This document shows, in pieces, positions 16,077-25,476 of a DNA stretch of 64,000 nucleotides. The notes beneath the pieces were generated by a model that had not been told where the DNA came from, did not search any database, and worked only from the letters and a program-made list of their open reading frames with translations. The position numbers and the translations under genes are program-made. The stretch comes from Shimwellia blattae DSM 4481 = NBRC 105725 (GTDB taxonomy: Bacteria; Pseudomonadota; Gammaproteobacteria; Enterobacterales; Enterobacteriaceae), in the NCBI RefSeq assembly GCF_000262305.1, contig NC_017910.1:3596001-3660000 (forward strand), written 5' to 3'. Each line of letters starts with the position of its first letter. Position 1 is the stretch's first letter.

Positions 16077-18932
16077 ATGGAAAAGACATACAACCCCCAA
16101 GATATCGAACAGCCGCTTTACGAGCACTGGGAACAGCAGGGCTACTTTAAGCCCAATGGCGATGAGAGCCAGGAAAGTTTCTGCATCATGATCCCGCCGC
16201 CGAACGTCACCGGCAGTCTGCATATGGGTCACGCCTTCCAGCAGACCATCATGGATACCATGATCCGCTACCAGCGTATGCAGGGCAAAAACACCCTGTG
16301 GCAGGTCGGTACTGACCACGCCGGTATCGCAACCCAGATGGTCGTTGAGCGTAAAATTGCCGCTGAAGAGGGCAAAACCCGCCACGACTACGGCCGCGAT
16401 GCGTTTATCGACAAAATCTGGCAGTGGAAGGCTGAATCCGGCGGCACCATCACCCGCCAGATGCGCCGCCTGGGTAACTCCGTGGACTGGGAACGTGAAC
16501 GCTTCACCATGGACGAGGGGCTGTCCAACGCGGTGAAGGAAGTCTTCGTGCGCCTGTATCAGGAAGATCTTATCTATCGCGGTAAGCGCCTGGTGAACTG
16601 GGATCCGAAGCTGCGCACCGCGATTTCTGATCTCGAAGTGGAAAACCGCGAGTCTAAAGGCTCCATGTGGCATATCCGCTACCCGCTGGCAGACGGCGCA
16701 AAAACCGCCGAAGGTAAAGATTATCTGGTGGTTGCCACCACCCGCCCGGAAACCCTGCTCGGGGATACGGGTGTCGCCGTTAACCCGGAAGATCCGCGCT
16801 ATAAAGACCTGATCGGTAAATTCGTGATCCTGCCGCTGGTTAACCGCCGGATCCCGATTGTTGGCGACGAACACGCCGACATGGAAAAAGGCACCGGCTG
16901 CGTGAAAATCACCCCGGCCCACGACTTTAACGACTACGAAGTGGGCAAGCGCCACGCCCTGCCGATGATCAACATTCTGACCTTTGACGGTGATATCCGT
17001 GAAAGCGCCGAAGTGTTCGACACCCACGGCTGCGAGTCTGACATCTACCCGGCCGACATTCCGGCAGAGTTCCAAAAACTGGAGCGTTTCGCCGCCCGTA
17101 AAGCAGTGGTTGCCGCTGTCGATGCCCTGGGCCTGCTTGAAGAGATCAAACCCCACGATCTGACCGTACCGTACGGCGACCGCGGCGGTGTGGTTATCGA
17201 ACCGATGCTGACCGACCAGTGGTACGTGCGCGCCTCCATTCTGGCGAAACCGGCCGTGGAAGCGGTAGAAAACGGCGATATCCAGTTTGTGCCGAAGCAG
17301 TACGAAAACATGTATTTCTCCTGGATGCGCGATATCCAGGACTGGTGTATCTCCCGCCAGCTGTGGTGGGGCCACCGTATTCCGGCCTGGTATGACAACA
17401 GCGGTAAGGTCTATGTTGGCCGCACCGAAGAAGAAGTGCGCCGGGAAAACAACCTGGCCGCCGACGTGGCCCTGCGCCAGGACGAAGACGTGCTGGATAC
17501 CTGGTTCTCCTCCGCTCTGTGGACCTTCTCCACCCTGGGCTGGCCGGAAAATACCGACGCCCTGCGCCAGTTCCACCCCACCAGCGTGATGGTGAGCGGC
17601 TTCGACATTATCTTCTTCTGGATTGCGCGCATGATCATGATGACCATGCACTTCATCAAAGATGAAAACGGCAAACCGCAGGTGCCGTTTAAGACCGCCT
17701 ATATGACCGGGCTTATCCGCGATGACGAAGGCCAGAAGATGTCCAAATCCAAGGGTAACGTTATTGACCCGCTGGATATGGTGGACGGGATCTCCCTGCC
17801 GGATCTGCTGGAAAAACGTACCGGCAATATGATGCAGCCGCAGCTGGCGGAAAAAATCGCCAAACGCACCGAAAAACAGTTCCCGGAAGGGATTGAGCCT
17901 CACGGCACCGATGCCCTGCGCTTTACCCTGGCGGCGCTGGCCTCTACCGGCCGCGACATCAACTGGGATATGAAGCGCCTGGAAGGCTACCGTAACTTCT
18001 GTAACAAACTGTGGAACGCCAGCCGCTTTGTGCTGATGAACACCGAAGATCAGGATTGCGGCTTTAACGGTGGCGACATGCAGCTTTCCCTGGCGGATCG
18101 CTGGATCCTGGCCGAGTTCAACCGCACCGTGAAGGGCTACCGCGAAGCGCTGGATAACTTCCGCTTTGATATTGCGGCAGGCATTCTCTATGAGTTCACC
18201 TGGAACCAGTTCTGTGACTGGTATCTGGAGCTGACCAAACCGGTGATGAACGGCGGCAGCGAAGCGCAACTGCGCGGCACCCGTCACACCCTGGTCACGG
18301 TGCTGGAAGCGCTGCTGCGCCTGGCGCACCCGATCATTCCGTTTATTACCGAAACCATCTGGCAGCGTGTCAAAGTGATCGTCGGTAACACGGCGGACAC
18401 CATCATGCTGCAGCCGTTCCCGCAGTACGATGCATCCCAGGATGACGCCGCTGCCCTGGCGGATACCGAGTGGCTGAAGCAGGCTATCATCGCGGTGCGT
18501 AATATCCGCGCCGAAATGAACATCGCCCCGGGTAAACCGCTGGATGTGCTGCTGCGTAATGCGGATGCCGATGCCGTGCGCCGCGTAAACGACAACCGCA
18601 GCTTCCTGCAGAGCCTGGCGCGCCTGGACAGCATCACCCTTCTGCCTGCGGATGATAAAGGCCCGGTATCGGTGACCAAAATCATCGACGGTGCAGAGCT
18701 GCTGATCCCGATGGCAGGGCTTATCGACAAAGCCGCAGAGCTGGATCGTCTGGCGAAAGAAGTGGTGAAAATCGAGGCCGAGATCGGGCGTATCGAAAGC
18801 AAGCTGAGCAACGAAGGTTTTGTGGCCCGCGCCCCGGAGGCGGTCGTCGCCAAAGAGCGTGAGAAGCTGCAGGGCTATCACGATGCTAAAGCCAAACTGA
18901 TCGAGCAGCAGGCGGTTATCAGCGCCCTGTAA
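16077..18932 (+). CDS. valS: Valyl-tRNA synthetase ValS
   Basis: Class Ia aminoacyl-tRNA synthetase that charges tRNA-Val. The 951-residue length equals that of E. coli. The HIGH motif is HMGH (49-52) inside PPPNVTGSLHMGH, the KMSKS motif is at 554-558, the editing domain includes TTRPETLLGDTG, and the C-terminal coiled coil begins near residue 880 (DKAAELDRLAKEVVK). It follows holC with a 6-nt gap and ends in a strong terminator. A long open frame on the opposite strand is a shadow. Confidence 0.98.
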   Translation: MEKTYNPQDIEQPLYEHWEQQGYFKPNGDESQESFCIMIPPPNVTGSLHMGHAFQQTIMDTMIRYQRMQGKNTLWQVGTDHAGIATQMVVERKIAAEEGKTRHDYGRDAFIDKIWQWKAESGGTITRQMRRLGNSVDWERERFTMDEGLSNAVKEVFVRLYQEDLIYRGKRLVNWDPKLRTAISDLEVENRESKGSMWHIRYPLADGAKTAEGKDYLVVATTRPETLLGDTGVAVNPEDPRYKDLIGKFVILPLVNRRIPIVGDEHADMEKGTGCVKITPAHDFNDYEVGKRHALPMINILTFDGDIRESAEVFDTHGCESDIYPADIPAEFQKLERFAARKAVVAAVDALGLLEEIKPHDLTVPYGDRGGVVIEPMLTDQWYVRASILAKPAVEAVENGDIQFVPKQYENMYFSWMRDIQDWCISRQLWWGHRIPAWYDNSGKVYVGRTEEEVRRENNLAADVALRQDEDVLDTWFSSALWTFSTLGWPENTDALRQFHPTSVMVSGFDIIFFWIARMIMMTMHFIKDENGKPQVPFKTAYMTGLIRDDEGQKMSKSKGNVIDPLDMVDGISLPDLLEKRTGNMMQPQLAEKIAKRTEKQFPEGIEPHGTDALRFTLAALASTGRDINWDMKRLEGYRNFCNKLWNASRFVLMNTEDQDCGFNGGDMQLSLADRWILAEFNRTVKGYREALDNFRFDIAAGILYEFTWNQFCDWYLELTKPVMNGGSEAQLRGTRHTLVTVLEALLRLAHPIIPFITETIWQRVKVIVGNTADTIMLQPFPQYDASQDDAAALADTEWLKQAIIAVRNIRAEMNIAPGKPLDVLLRNADADAVRRVNDNRSFLQSLARLDSITLLPADDKGPVSVTKIIDGAELLIPMAGLIDKAAELDRLAKEVVKIEAEIGRIESKLSNEGFVARAPEAVVAKEREKLQGYHDAKAKLIEQQAVISAL

Positions 18933-18954
18933 GTTCAGTTGATGCCGGATAATC

Positions 18955-18981
18955 AGCCGCCCCTTCCGGGGCGGCTTTTTT
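18955..18981 (+). terminator. Terminator after valS
   Basis: Stem AGCCGCCCC (18955-18963), loop TTCC, stem GGGGCGGCT (18968-18976) and a run of T: a classic intrinsic terminator. Confidence 0.92.
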
Positions 18982-19172
18982 ATGGGGCTGACCCGGGAAT
19001 ATCAGACCCCATCAACGATAAAATCGCGGGCCACCGGCGCACAGAACCGCCTGCGCGAAATAGCCATCCCCCACCATAAGCGTACTGTCTGGTGAGGGGA
19101 TCCTTTTGCATTCCACCCCCGGGATAGTATTTAATGCTTATCTACTGACCACTTGTAAATACGAGCACTAAC

Positions 19173-19676
19173 ATGAGCACCGCGGCCCTCCCCGCACTGA
19201 AGATCCGCCCCCTGGCCTTTGCTGATAACGCCGACATTGCCCGGGTTATCCGTGACGTTTCCGCTGAATTTGGCCTGACGGCCGACAAAGGCTACACCGT
19301 AGCCGATCCGAATCTTGATGCGCTCTACCAGCTGTACAGCCTGCCGGGCCACGCCTACTGGGTAGTGGAGCAGGATGGCCGGGTGGTGGGCGGCGGCGGC
19401 GTCGCGCCACTGTCCGGAGCAGATGCAGATATCTGCGAACTGCAAAAAATGTATTTCCTGCCTGCCGCACGCGGCCAGGGCATGGCAAAACAGCTGGCCC
19501 TGCATGCACTGGAATTTGCCCGCCAGCAGGGGTTTCAGCGCTGTTACCTGGAAACTACCGCATTTCTTACCCGGGCCATCGCCCTGTACCAGCAGCTGGG
19601 TTTCGAGCATATCGACGGGCCACTGGGGAATACCGGCCATGTGGACTGTGAAGTGCGCATGCTGAAAGCCCTGTAG
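19173..19676 (+). CDS. yjgM: GNAT family N-acetyltransferase YjgM
   Basis: Cytoplasmic acetyl-CoA-dependent acyltransferase, 167 residues, matching E. coli YjgM in size and in blocks such as VSAEFGLTADKGYTVADPN, ICELQKMYFLP and GNTGHVDCEVRML. The acetyl-CoA loop is ARGQGMA near residue 105. The natural substrate is not settled. E. coli has yjgN between yjgM and valS; that gene is missing here. The gene converges with sitD across 10 bp. Confidence 0.9.
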   Translation: MSTAALPALKIRPLAFADNADIARVIRDVSAEFGLTADKGYTVADPNLDALYQLYSLPGHAYWVVEQDGRVVGGGGVAPLSGADADICELQKMYFLPAARGQGMAKQLALHALEFARQQGFQRCYLETTAFLTRAIALYQQLGFEHIDGPLGNTGHVDCEVRMLKAL

Positions 19677-19686
19677 CGGCCCGGGC

Positions 19687-20514
19687 TTACGACGAGCCCC
19701 GCCCCCGGCGGCGGGAGTCGACGATAAACGCCGCGCAGAACACCAGCGCAAACAGCACCACAATGGTGGGTGCCGGGGCGCTGTCGATAAAAAACGACAA
19801 ATAGACACCGCTCACCGGGACCAGCGCCGCCACACCTGTCGCCAGAAGCAGCGCCCGGGAAAAACGCCGGGCCAGCAACAGCGCAATCGCCCCCGGGGCA
19901 ATCAGCAGCGAGACCGATAAAATAATCCCCACCGCTTTCAGGCTTGCGACAATCGTCAGCGCCACCATCGCCAGCAGGCCGTAGTGCAGCCAGCCGATCG
20001 CCAGGCCGCAGGCCCGGGCCTGCTGCGCATCAAAACTGAACAGTAAAAAATCCCGCCATTTGAGGGCAAGGATCATGATGATCCCAAGAGTGATGACCAG
20101 CGTCGGGAGGATATCTTCCGCCAGGATCCCCAGCAGATCGCCAAACAGAATATGATCCAGATGGACCTCCGGCTTCAGCGCGATATACAGCACCAGCCCG
20201 GCGGCAAACATCCCGGAAAAGACGATCCCCATCAGGGTGTCCTGTTTAATGCGGCTGTTATCCTTCAGCCAGCCGCTGGCCACAGCGCAAAACAGCCCGG
20301 CCACAAATGCCCCGGCGCTGAGCGGCAGCCCCAGCATCCACGCCATCACAATCCCCGGGAAGACCGCGTGGCTCATGGCATCCCCCAGTAGCGCCCAGCC
20401 GTTCAGCACCAGAAACACCGAAAGCAACGCACAGGGCAGCGCGATCGCCAGCACCATCAGCAGTGCCTGGTTAATAAACCCGAACTGGAAGGGCTCAAGC
20501 AGCAGGGTCAGCAT
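19687..20514 (-). CDS. sitD: Mn/Fe ABC transporter permease SitD
   Basis: Second membrane subunit of the SitABCD manganese/ferrous iron importer. The start MLTLLLEPFQFGF at 20514 is chosen over the longer frame from 20634 because homologous sequence starts here and it overlaps the end of sitC by 20 nt. The 275-residue protein has about eight membrane helices and the ATPase-contact motif ALLGDAMSHAVFPGIVMAWM of ABC-3 family permeases. It ends in the basic tail SRRRGRGSS. Last gene of the operon. Confidence 0.92.
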   Translation of the reverse strand: MLTLLLEPFQFGFINQALLMVLAIALPCALLSVFLVLNGWALLGDAMSHAVFPGIVMAWMLGLPLSAGAFVAGLFCAVASGWLKDNSRIKQDTLMGIVFSGMFAAGLVLYIALKPEVHLDHILFGDLLGILAEDILPTLVITLGIIMILALKWRDFLLFSFDAQQARACGLAIGWLHYGLLAMVALTIVASLKAVGIILSVSLLIAPGAIALLLARRFSRALLLATGVAALVPVSGVYLSFFIDSAPAPTIVVLFALVFCAAFIVDSRRRGRGSS

Positions 20515-21361
20515 GGGTCGCTCCTGCTCTGGCCCGGCGGCGGCTGGCCAGCAGGCCGTGAACCGGGGCAAAGATAAACACCAGCAAAAACAGCAGGGTC
20601 TGGGCGACAACGATAATCCCGCCGGTGGCACCATCCAGGTAATAGCTGAGCCAGGCGCCGAGGAAGCTGGTGATACTGCCTATCGCGACCGCTATCCCCA
20701 GCAGGCGCGGGAAGCGATCGGTCAGCAGCCATGCGGTGGCCCCCGGGGTCACCACCAGCGAGATAACCAGAAACGCCCCCACGGTTTGCAGTGCCGCCAC
20801 CGTGGAGAGGGCCAGCAGCGTAAAAAACAGCAGCTTCAGGCGGGCCGGGCACAACCCCGCAGCCCGGGCATGATGCTCATCAAAAAAGACCACCAGCAGA
20901 TCTTTCCACTTCAGTGCCAGCGCCAGGGCTGAAACGCCGCCGATAATCCCCAGTTGCACAATATCCTGCGGAGCAATCGCCAGCACATTGCCCAGCACAA
21001 TGGTCTGGATATTCACGGCAGCCGGATTCAGCGACACCATAAACAGCCCCAGCCCGAAAAACGACGAAAATATCAGCCCGATAATCACATCCTCTTTCAG
21101 CCGGGTGCGCTGGTTGAGAAACAGCATACTGCCCGCCGCCAGGCCGCCGGATAAAAACGCCCCCAGCGCAAAAGGCAGGCCGAGCATATAGGCCCCGGCC
21201 ACGCCGGGGACAATCGCGTGGGACAGGGCATCCCCAATCAGGGACCAGCCCTTTAGCATCAGGTAGCAGGAAAGAAACGCGCACAGCCCCCCCACCATGG
21301 CGGAGACCCACATCGCGTTGCGCATATACTGGTAGGTAAACGGCTCAAGCAGCACGCTCAT
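20495..21361 (-). CDS. sitC: Mn/Fe ABC transporter permease SitC
   Basis: First membrane permease of SitABCD, 288 residues with about eight helices. It carries the ABC-3 motif SLIGDALSHAIVPGVAGAYM, which docks on the ATPase, and the closing segment of basic residues (SRRRARAGATH). The start overlaps the sitB stop (ATGA), indicating translational coupling. It is paralogous to sitD in fold and motif. Confidence 0.93.
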   Translation of the reverse strand: MSVLLEPFTYQYMRNAMWVSAMVGGLCAFLSCYLMLKGWSLIGDALSHAIVPGVAGAYMLGLPFALGAFLSGGLAAGSMLFLNQRTRLKEDVIIGLIFSSFFGLGLFMVSLNPAAVNIQTIVLGNVLAIAPQDIVQLGIIGGVSALALALKWKDLLVVFFDEHHARAAGLCPARLKLLFFTLLALSTVAALQTVGAFLVISLVVTPGATAWLLTDRFPRLLGIAVAIGSITSFLGAWLSYYLDGATGGIIVVAQTLLFLLVFIFAPVHGLLASRRRARAGATHADPAA

Positions 21362-22143
21362 ACTCCCTCCCGGGCAGAGGGGCCGTTCTGGCCTGCGCCG
21401 CTCAGCAGTACCCCCGGCAACCCGTCACTGAAGGTGCGCAGCAGATTATCCCGGGTAAAGGTGGTGGCCGTGGGGCCACAGGCCACCACCGTTGCGTTGA
21501 TAAGCAGGCAGTGGTCGCAATACTCCGCCACCGTAGCCAGATTGTGGGTGGCCACCAGCAGGGTTTTCCCCTCCCCGCGCAGCTCCCCCAGCAGGCGGAT
21601 GATGTTCGCCTCGCTGTTGACATCCACCCCGGTAAAGGGCTCATCCAGCAGGATAACCTGCCCCTGCTGGGCGATGGCCCGGGCGAGGAATACCCGCTTT
21701 TTCTGGCCGCCAGACAGCTCCCCGATCTGGCGCTGGCGCAGCGCCAGCATATCCACCCGCGCCAGCGCATCCGTGACAATCTGGCGATCCCATGCCCGGG
21801 GAATACGCAGCCACCCCATATGCCCATACCGCCCCATCATCACCACATCTTCCACCAGTACCGGGAAGGACCAGTCCACCTCTTCAGCCTGGGGCACATA
21901 GGCCACCAGGTTGCGGCGCAGGGCCTGCCCGGTGGGCATACCGAGGATCTCAATACTGCCGCCCCCCAGGGGCACAAACCCCATCAGCGCTTTAAACAGG
22001 GTGGATTTACCGGAACCATTCACCCCCACCAGCGCGGTGACAGAGCCGGCGGGCAGCGAAAAAGAGGTGTCGCGTAATGCGGTATGCCCGTTGCGGTAAG
22101 TGATGCTGACACCACGGGCAGAAATGGCGGTGGGCCTGGACAT
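21358..22143 (-). CDS. sitB: Mn/Fe ABC transporter ATP-binding protein SitB
   Basis: ATPase subunit, 261 residues, powering manganese/iron uptake. Walker A GVNGSGKST lies near residues 39-47, the Q-loop at YVPQAEEVDW, the signature LSGGQKKRVFLARA near 142-155, Walker B VILLDEPFTGVD and the H-loop ATHN. It starts 2 nt after the sitA stop and overlaps sitC. Confidence 0.95.
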   Translation of the reverse strand: MSRPTAISARGVSITYRNGHTALRDTSFSLPAGSVTALVGVNGSGKSTLFKALMGFVPLGGGSIEILGMPTGQALRRNLVAYVPQAEEVDWSFPVLVEDVVMMGRYGHMGWLRIPRAWDRQIVTDALARVDMLALRQRQIGELSGGQKKRVFLARAIAQQGQVILLDEPFTGVDVNSEANIIRLLGELRGEGKTLLVATHNLATVAEYCDHCLLINATVVACGPTATTFTRDNLLRTFSDGLPGVLLSGAGQNGPSAREGV

Positions 22144-22145
22144 GG

Positions 22146-23057
22146 CTACTCCTTAAGACCGGCTGAAATGCCCTGAACCAGGGTCCGGGTGGTGACATTA
22201 AGCAAATCAAGGTAGGTGGGGACCGGTCCCTGCGGGCCACTGAGGGAGTCCACATACAGCACGCCGCCGTAGCGGGCGCCCGTTTCCCGGGCCACCTGGC
22301 GGGCGGGCTTATCCGAAACGGTGCTCTCACTGAATACGGCCGGGATCCGGTGCGCACGAACCTTATCCACCACATGGCGCACCTGCTGTGGTGTTCCCTG
22401 CTGGTCCGCATTAATCGGCCAGAGATAAAGCTCCTTAAGCCCGAGATCCCGGGCAAGATAAGAAAAGGCCCCCTCGCTGGACACCAGCCAGCGTTTATCC
22501 TCCGGCAGTTGCGCCACCTGCTCACGCAGTGGCCCGAGTGTGGCGGTAATCTTCTGTTTGTAGTCCCGGGCATTCTGGCGGTAGATCTCTGCGTTTTGGG
22601 GATCATATTTCACCAGCGCATCGCGGATGTTATCGACATAAATCAGCGCGTTATCCGGCGACATCCAGGCGTGGGGGTTGGGCTTACCGCTGTAAGGCCC
22701 CTCAGTGATGCCAATAGGGGTGACCCCGTTGCTGACAACCACCTCCGGCACCCCGTTCAGGTGCTGATAAAAACGCCGGAACCACAGCTCCAGGTTGAGC
22801 CCGTTGGCGAGGATAAGCTGCGCCCCCTGAGCGCGCCTGATATCCCCCGGGGTGGGCTGGTATTCATGAATTTCGGCGTCGGGTTTGGTTATGGAGCTCA
22901 CGTTTGCCGCCTCCCCGGCCACGTTTTGCGCCATATCGGCAATCACGGTAAAGGTGGTTATCACGTTAAATTTCTCTGCCGCCCGGGCGCTGGCCGTGCT
23001 ACCCGCAGCCAGAATGGCGCCCAGTAACAGGGGGGTGATTATCTTCACTCTGCGCAT
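22146..23057 (-). CDS. sitA: Periplasmic Mn/Fe-binding protein SitA
   Basis: Solute-binding protein of the cluster A-I metal type. The start at 23057 (MRRVKIITPLLL) is favoured over 23069 because a GGAG site sits just before it. The signal peptide ends near ASARAAEKF. Metal ligands expected for the family are visible: His in EIHEYQPTPGD, His in NPHAWMSPDN, Glu in SSEGAFSYLA and Asp in LYVDSLSG. First gene of sitABCD, about 30 nt downstream of an MntR-like palindrome. Confidence 0.94.
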   Translation of the reverse strand: MRRVKIITPLLLGAILAAGSTASARAAEKFNVITTFTVIADMAQNVAGEAANVSSITKPDAEIHEYQPTPGDIRRAQGAQLILANGLNLELWFRRFYQHLNGVPEVVVSNGVTPIGITEGPYSGKPNPHAWMSPDNALIYVDNIRDALVKYDPQNAEIYRQNARDYKQKITATLGPLREQVAQLPEDKRWLVSSEGAFSYLARDLGLKELYLWPINADQQGTPQQVRHVVDKVRAHRIPAVFSESTVSDKPARQVARETGARYGGVLYVDSLSGPQGPVPTYLDLLNVTTRTLVQGISAGLKE

Positions 23058-23088
23058 TGCGCTCTCCATGATGGTTAAAACAGCAACG

Positions 23089-23151
23089 AAAATAGCCTGT
23101 GCTATGTTTTATAGCACAGGCTATTTTTAAGTGAAAATGCGTATCATTTAA
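23089..23151 (-). promoter_or_regulatory. sitA control region: MntR-like palindrome and Fur-like box
   Basis: A perfect 17-bp inverted repeat (23089-23105 with 23111-23127, centre GTTTT) reads AAAATAGCCTGTGCTAT on its left arm. With the centre it resembles MntR sites of the AAACATAGC...GCTATGTTT type on both strands. Next to it ATGCGTATCATT (about 23137-23148) matches 9 of 12 positions of the Fur core. Salmonella sitABCD is known to respond to both Fur and MntR; direct binding here is inferred. Confidence 0.65.
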
Positions 23152-23220
23152 ATCAACAAAAAACTAAAAATGCACCAGGGTGGGTAAAAAACAGCCGCGG
23201 GGCGAACAGCAGGCAGGTAA

Positions 23221-23246
23221 ACACAGACCCCGGTCAGGGTCTGTGT
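23221..23246 (-). terminator. Hairpin after the 23.3-24.1 kb gene
   Basis: ACACAGACCC (23221-23230) pairs perfectly with GGGTCTGTGT (23237-23246) around a 6-nt loop. It lies 20 nt past the stop of the minus-strand gene. The T-run on that strand is short. Confidence 0.55.
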
Positions 23247-23265
23247 CTTTGTATCGTTGGGAAAA

Positions 23266-24087
23266 TCAGTGGGCGTCCGGGCTTCCGGCGGCAACGGAGT
23301 AGCGAATCACCCCGGCGGCGTTTTTCTCAGGCAGGGCGAACACCTGGCGCCACAGGTCCTGCACCATATTGCACATTGCCATCTCTTTGCCGCTGGCCTT
23401 ATGGGGCTCTGCCAGCAGGGCAAAATCCTCGCCGTACTGCGCCATCATATTGCGCACGATCGGCTGAATATCCCGGTGGGCCTGCTCACGCTCCCCGGGG
23501 GTCACCTGGTGTTGCCGGGGGCCAAAAGAGGCGTTGTACATCGCCACATCGGCGTCCATACGCTGTGCTATCTGCTCGCGGGTCAGCAGCTGAACCGGGT
23601 TAATGCCGCCGCGCACTTCCGGGTATAAAAAGCGAAAGCAGGTCTCCGCCCCCAGCTTCTGAAGCTGCGCGGTCTGGGCCATATTGGCGCGCATATAGTT
23701 AACTGTTTCGGTATCCGGTGCCAGCTGCAGCCGCTGGACCGAAATACGCAGCACCTGTTGCTGGAGCGCGTCGATCCGCGCCTGCTCCTCCTGCCCCCCC
23801 TGGTGCATGGCGTCTATCTGGCGCTGCAGTTGCAGCCAGACCGCCGGTTCATGCTGGCGGATAGCCTGATATAAGGGGGTGGTGTCAGGAGACTCCGCCC
23901 CCACCACTGCCGGGGCCACATCATTCTGCGGTTGCGGGCGGTGCAGCATCACCGCGCCCCCCACCACAACCACCAGCGTAATGGCCAGGGCACTAAACCG
24001 TATACCCGCCGGGCGCTTACGCACCAGGATATACACCATCAACAGCAGCACTAACCCGGACAGGGCGACTGCGGGTAATCCGTTCAT
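23266..24087 (-). CDS. Membrane-anchored protein of unknown function
   Basis: A 273-residue protein not assigned to a family. Two hydrophobic segments at about residues 4-21 and 31-48 are separated by the basic loop VRKRPAGIRF. They are followed by a long soluble part rich in Gln and charged residues, with a likely coiled coil near 90-130 (MHQGGQEEQARIDALQQQ). Two cysteines (in AETCFRF and AMCNMVQ) could pair. With two N-terminal helices the bulk would face the cytoplasm, or the periplasm if the first acts as a signal. Start at ATG 24087 with GGAG 7 nt upstream, rather than GTG at 24099. It follows miaE on the same strand with a 37-bp gap. Confidence 0.75.
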   Translation of the reverse strand: MNGLPAVALSGLVLLLMVYILVRKRPAGIRFSALAITLVVVVGGAVMLHRPQPQNDVAPAVVGAESPDTTPLYQAIRQHEPAVWLQLQRQIDAMHQGGQEEQARIDALQQQVLRISVQRLQLAPDTETVNYMRANMAQTAQLQKLGAETCFRFLYPEVRGGINPVQLLTREQIAQRMDADVAMYNASFGPRQHQVTPGEREQAHRDIQPIVRNMMAQYGEDFALLAEPHKASGKEMAMCNMVQDLWRQVFALPEKNAAGVIRYSVAAGSPDAH

Positions 24088-24124
24088 TTTTTTCTCCACC
24101 GGGTGCGTTCACGCACCGGTCGTA

Positions 24125-24889
24125 CTATGCGGTTACCGGTACACCGCTGTGAAAGCGAAACTCACTGTCCGGGGTGGATATCAGCCAGGCTTCCCGCTCA
24201 CCAAAGTCGCGAATGCGCCCGGCCAGATCCACCCCGGAAATCTGCTGCGCCAGGTTCAGGTAATCCTGGTAGTGGCGTGCCTCCGAGCGCAGCAGCGAAA
24301 GGTAAAACTTTTGTAGCGGAGCATCCAGATAAGGCGCCAGCGCCGCAAAACGTTCACAGGAGCGCGCTTCGATATACGCGCCACAGATAAGTTTATCCAC
24401 CAGCGTCAGCGGCTCATGGGTGCGCACCTCGCTGAGCATCCCCCGGGCATAGCGGCTGGCGGTTATCTTCTGATAGGGAATATTACGCGCCAGCATCACT
24501 TCCCGCACCTGCCAGAAGTGGTGCAGCTCCTCTTTAATTAATAGCACCATACTGGCGATCAGTTGCTGCCCCCAGGGATCGTCGGTGACCGGCATCCGCG
24601 CTTTACTAATCTGTTTATGCAGTGCGGCAAAATCCGGCTGCGGACCGTCGCGAAAGGCAAATGCCTCATAGGGGCGCAGCGCATTAAGCAGCGCCTCTGA
24701 TCCGGCTTTGTCCGCCACATATTTACGCACCAGCAGCATGGCGGTCTGGGCGGCTTTTAATTCGCAGATCAGGTGGTCGGTTAACAGTAACGGCAGGTGC
24801 TCGGGGCGGCGAGCGTACTCCAGCCAGGCCCGGGGGGTAGGACAGTGTAAAAACTGGTGGATGGGGGAAAGTAGCGCCTGGTAGTCCAT
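24125..24889 (-). CDS. miaE: tRNA 2-methylthio-cis-ribozeatin synthase MiaE
   Basis: Non-haem diiron monooxygenase that hydroxylates ms2i6A37 to ms2io6A37 in tRNAs reading U-starting codons. The 254 residues show ferritin-like iron ligands: the first helix Glu (HLICELKAAQ), EELHHF, the Glu in YIEARSCERF and SEARHYQ. An AAGGA site precedes the ATG at 24889. Salmonella has miaE and E. coli K-12 does not, so this separates the host from E. coli. It is close to rraB on the same strand. Confidence 0.93.
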   Translation of the reverse strand: MDYQALLSPIHQFLHCPTPRAWLEYARRPEHLPLLLTDHLICELKAAQTAMLLVRKYVADKAGSEALLNALRPYEAFAFRDGPQPDFAALHKQISKARMPVTDDPWGQQLIASMVLLIKEELHHFWQVREVMLARNIPYQKITASRYARGMLSEVRTHEPLTLVDKLICGAYIEARSCERFAALAPYLDAPLQKFYLSLLRSEARHYQDYLNLAQQISGVDLAGRIRDFGEREAWLISTPDSEFRFHSGVPVTA

Positions 24890-24946
24890 GCATAAATCCT
24901 TGATGGTGCGGCAAACGCCGCACCGGGAAACATCTCACGCCGGGGA

Positions 24947-25384
24947 TTAATGGCGCACGCCGTTGTCGTCGTCGTCAACGCCGTCTTCGTCCTCTTCGCC
25001 GTCTTCGTCCTCTTCGCCGTCTTCCCCATTCGGATCTTCGTAGTAGGTGCCCCAGCCGTCATATTCAACGTTGAATTTTTCCGCCAGGTTCATCAGCTGC
25101 TCAACCTGAGCGTCGATAAGCTCCGCGTTCAGGGCGCATTCGCTCAGGGCGTCGCAGCAGATAACCACCAGACCGTCTTCCACTTCCAGCTCTTCCGGCT
25201 CGGTCACTTCGTAGCCCATTTTAAAGGCTTCCACCGCGACCTTTTCCAGGTCATCAAACTCATCAGCGGAGAAATGATGCTCGATGGTGTACAGCGCGTC
25301 CGGATCGCTGCCATCTTCCAGTAATTCTTCAATAATCAGGCGTGTTTCTTCGCGTTGTTCTTCCAGGAGTTCCGGGTTTGCCAT
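24947..25384 (-). CDS. rraB: RNase E inhibitor protein RraB
   Basis: Regulator of ribonuclease activity B binds the C-terminal scaffold of RNase E and changes degradosome composition and mRNA turnover. The start MANPELLEEQREE at 25384 matches E. coli RraB; the upstream in-frame Met at 25498 would overlap the argI ARG box. The protein has 145 residues, slightly longer than the E. coli one (138) because of an extended Asp/Glu-rich tail (about 118-140). It is divergent from argI. Confidence 0.94.
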   Translation of the reverse strand: MANPELLEEQREETRLIIEELLEDGSDPDALYTIEHHFSADEFDDLEKVAVEAFKMGYEVTEPEELEVEDGLVVICCDALSECALNAELIDAQVEQLMNLAEKFNVEYDGWGTYYEDPNGEDGEEDEDGEEDEDGVDDDDNGVRH

Positions 25385-25476
25385 AGGGAGTTCCTCATCA
25401 GGTCGGCAGGTAGCGCTATTCTCACATACCCGGCCCATTGCCTCCAGCATTCGCCTCAAAGATTTCGTAAACAGTA

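Noticed and set aside
15597..18881. 1094-codon open frame antisense to holC/valS
   Set aside because: It is the complement of valS and holC codons in a GC-rich genome; composition is His/Gln/Gly-rich without family motifs, and both sense genes are certain.
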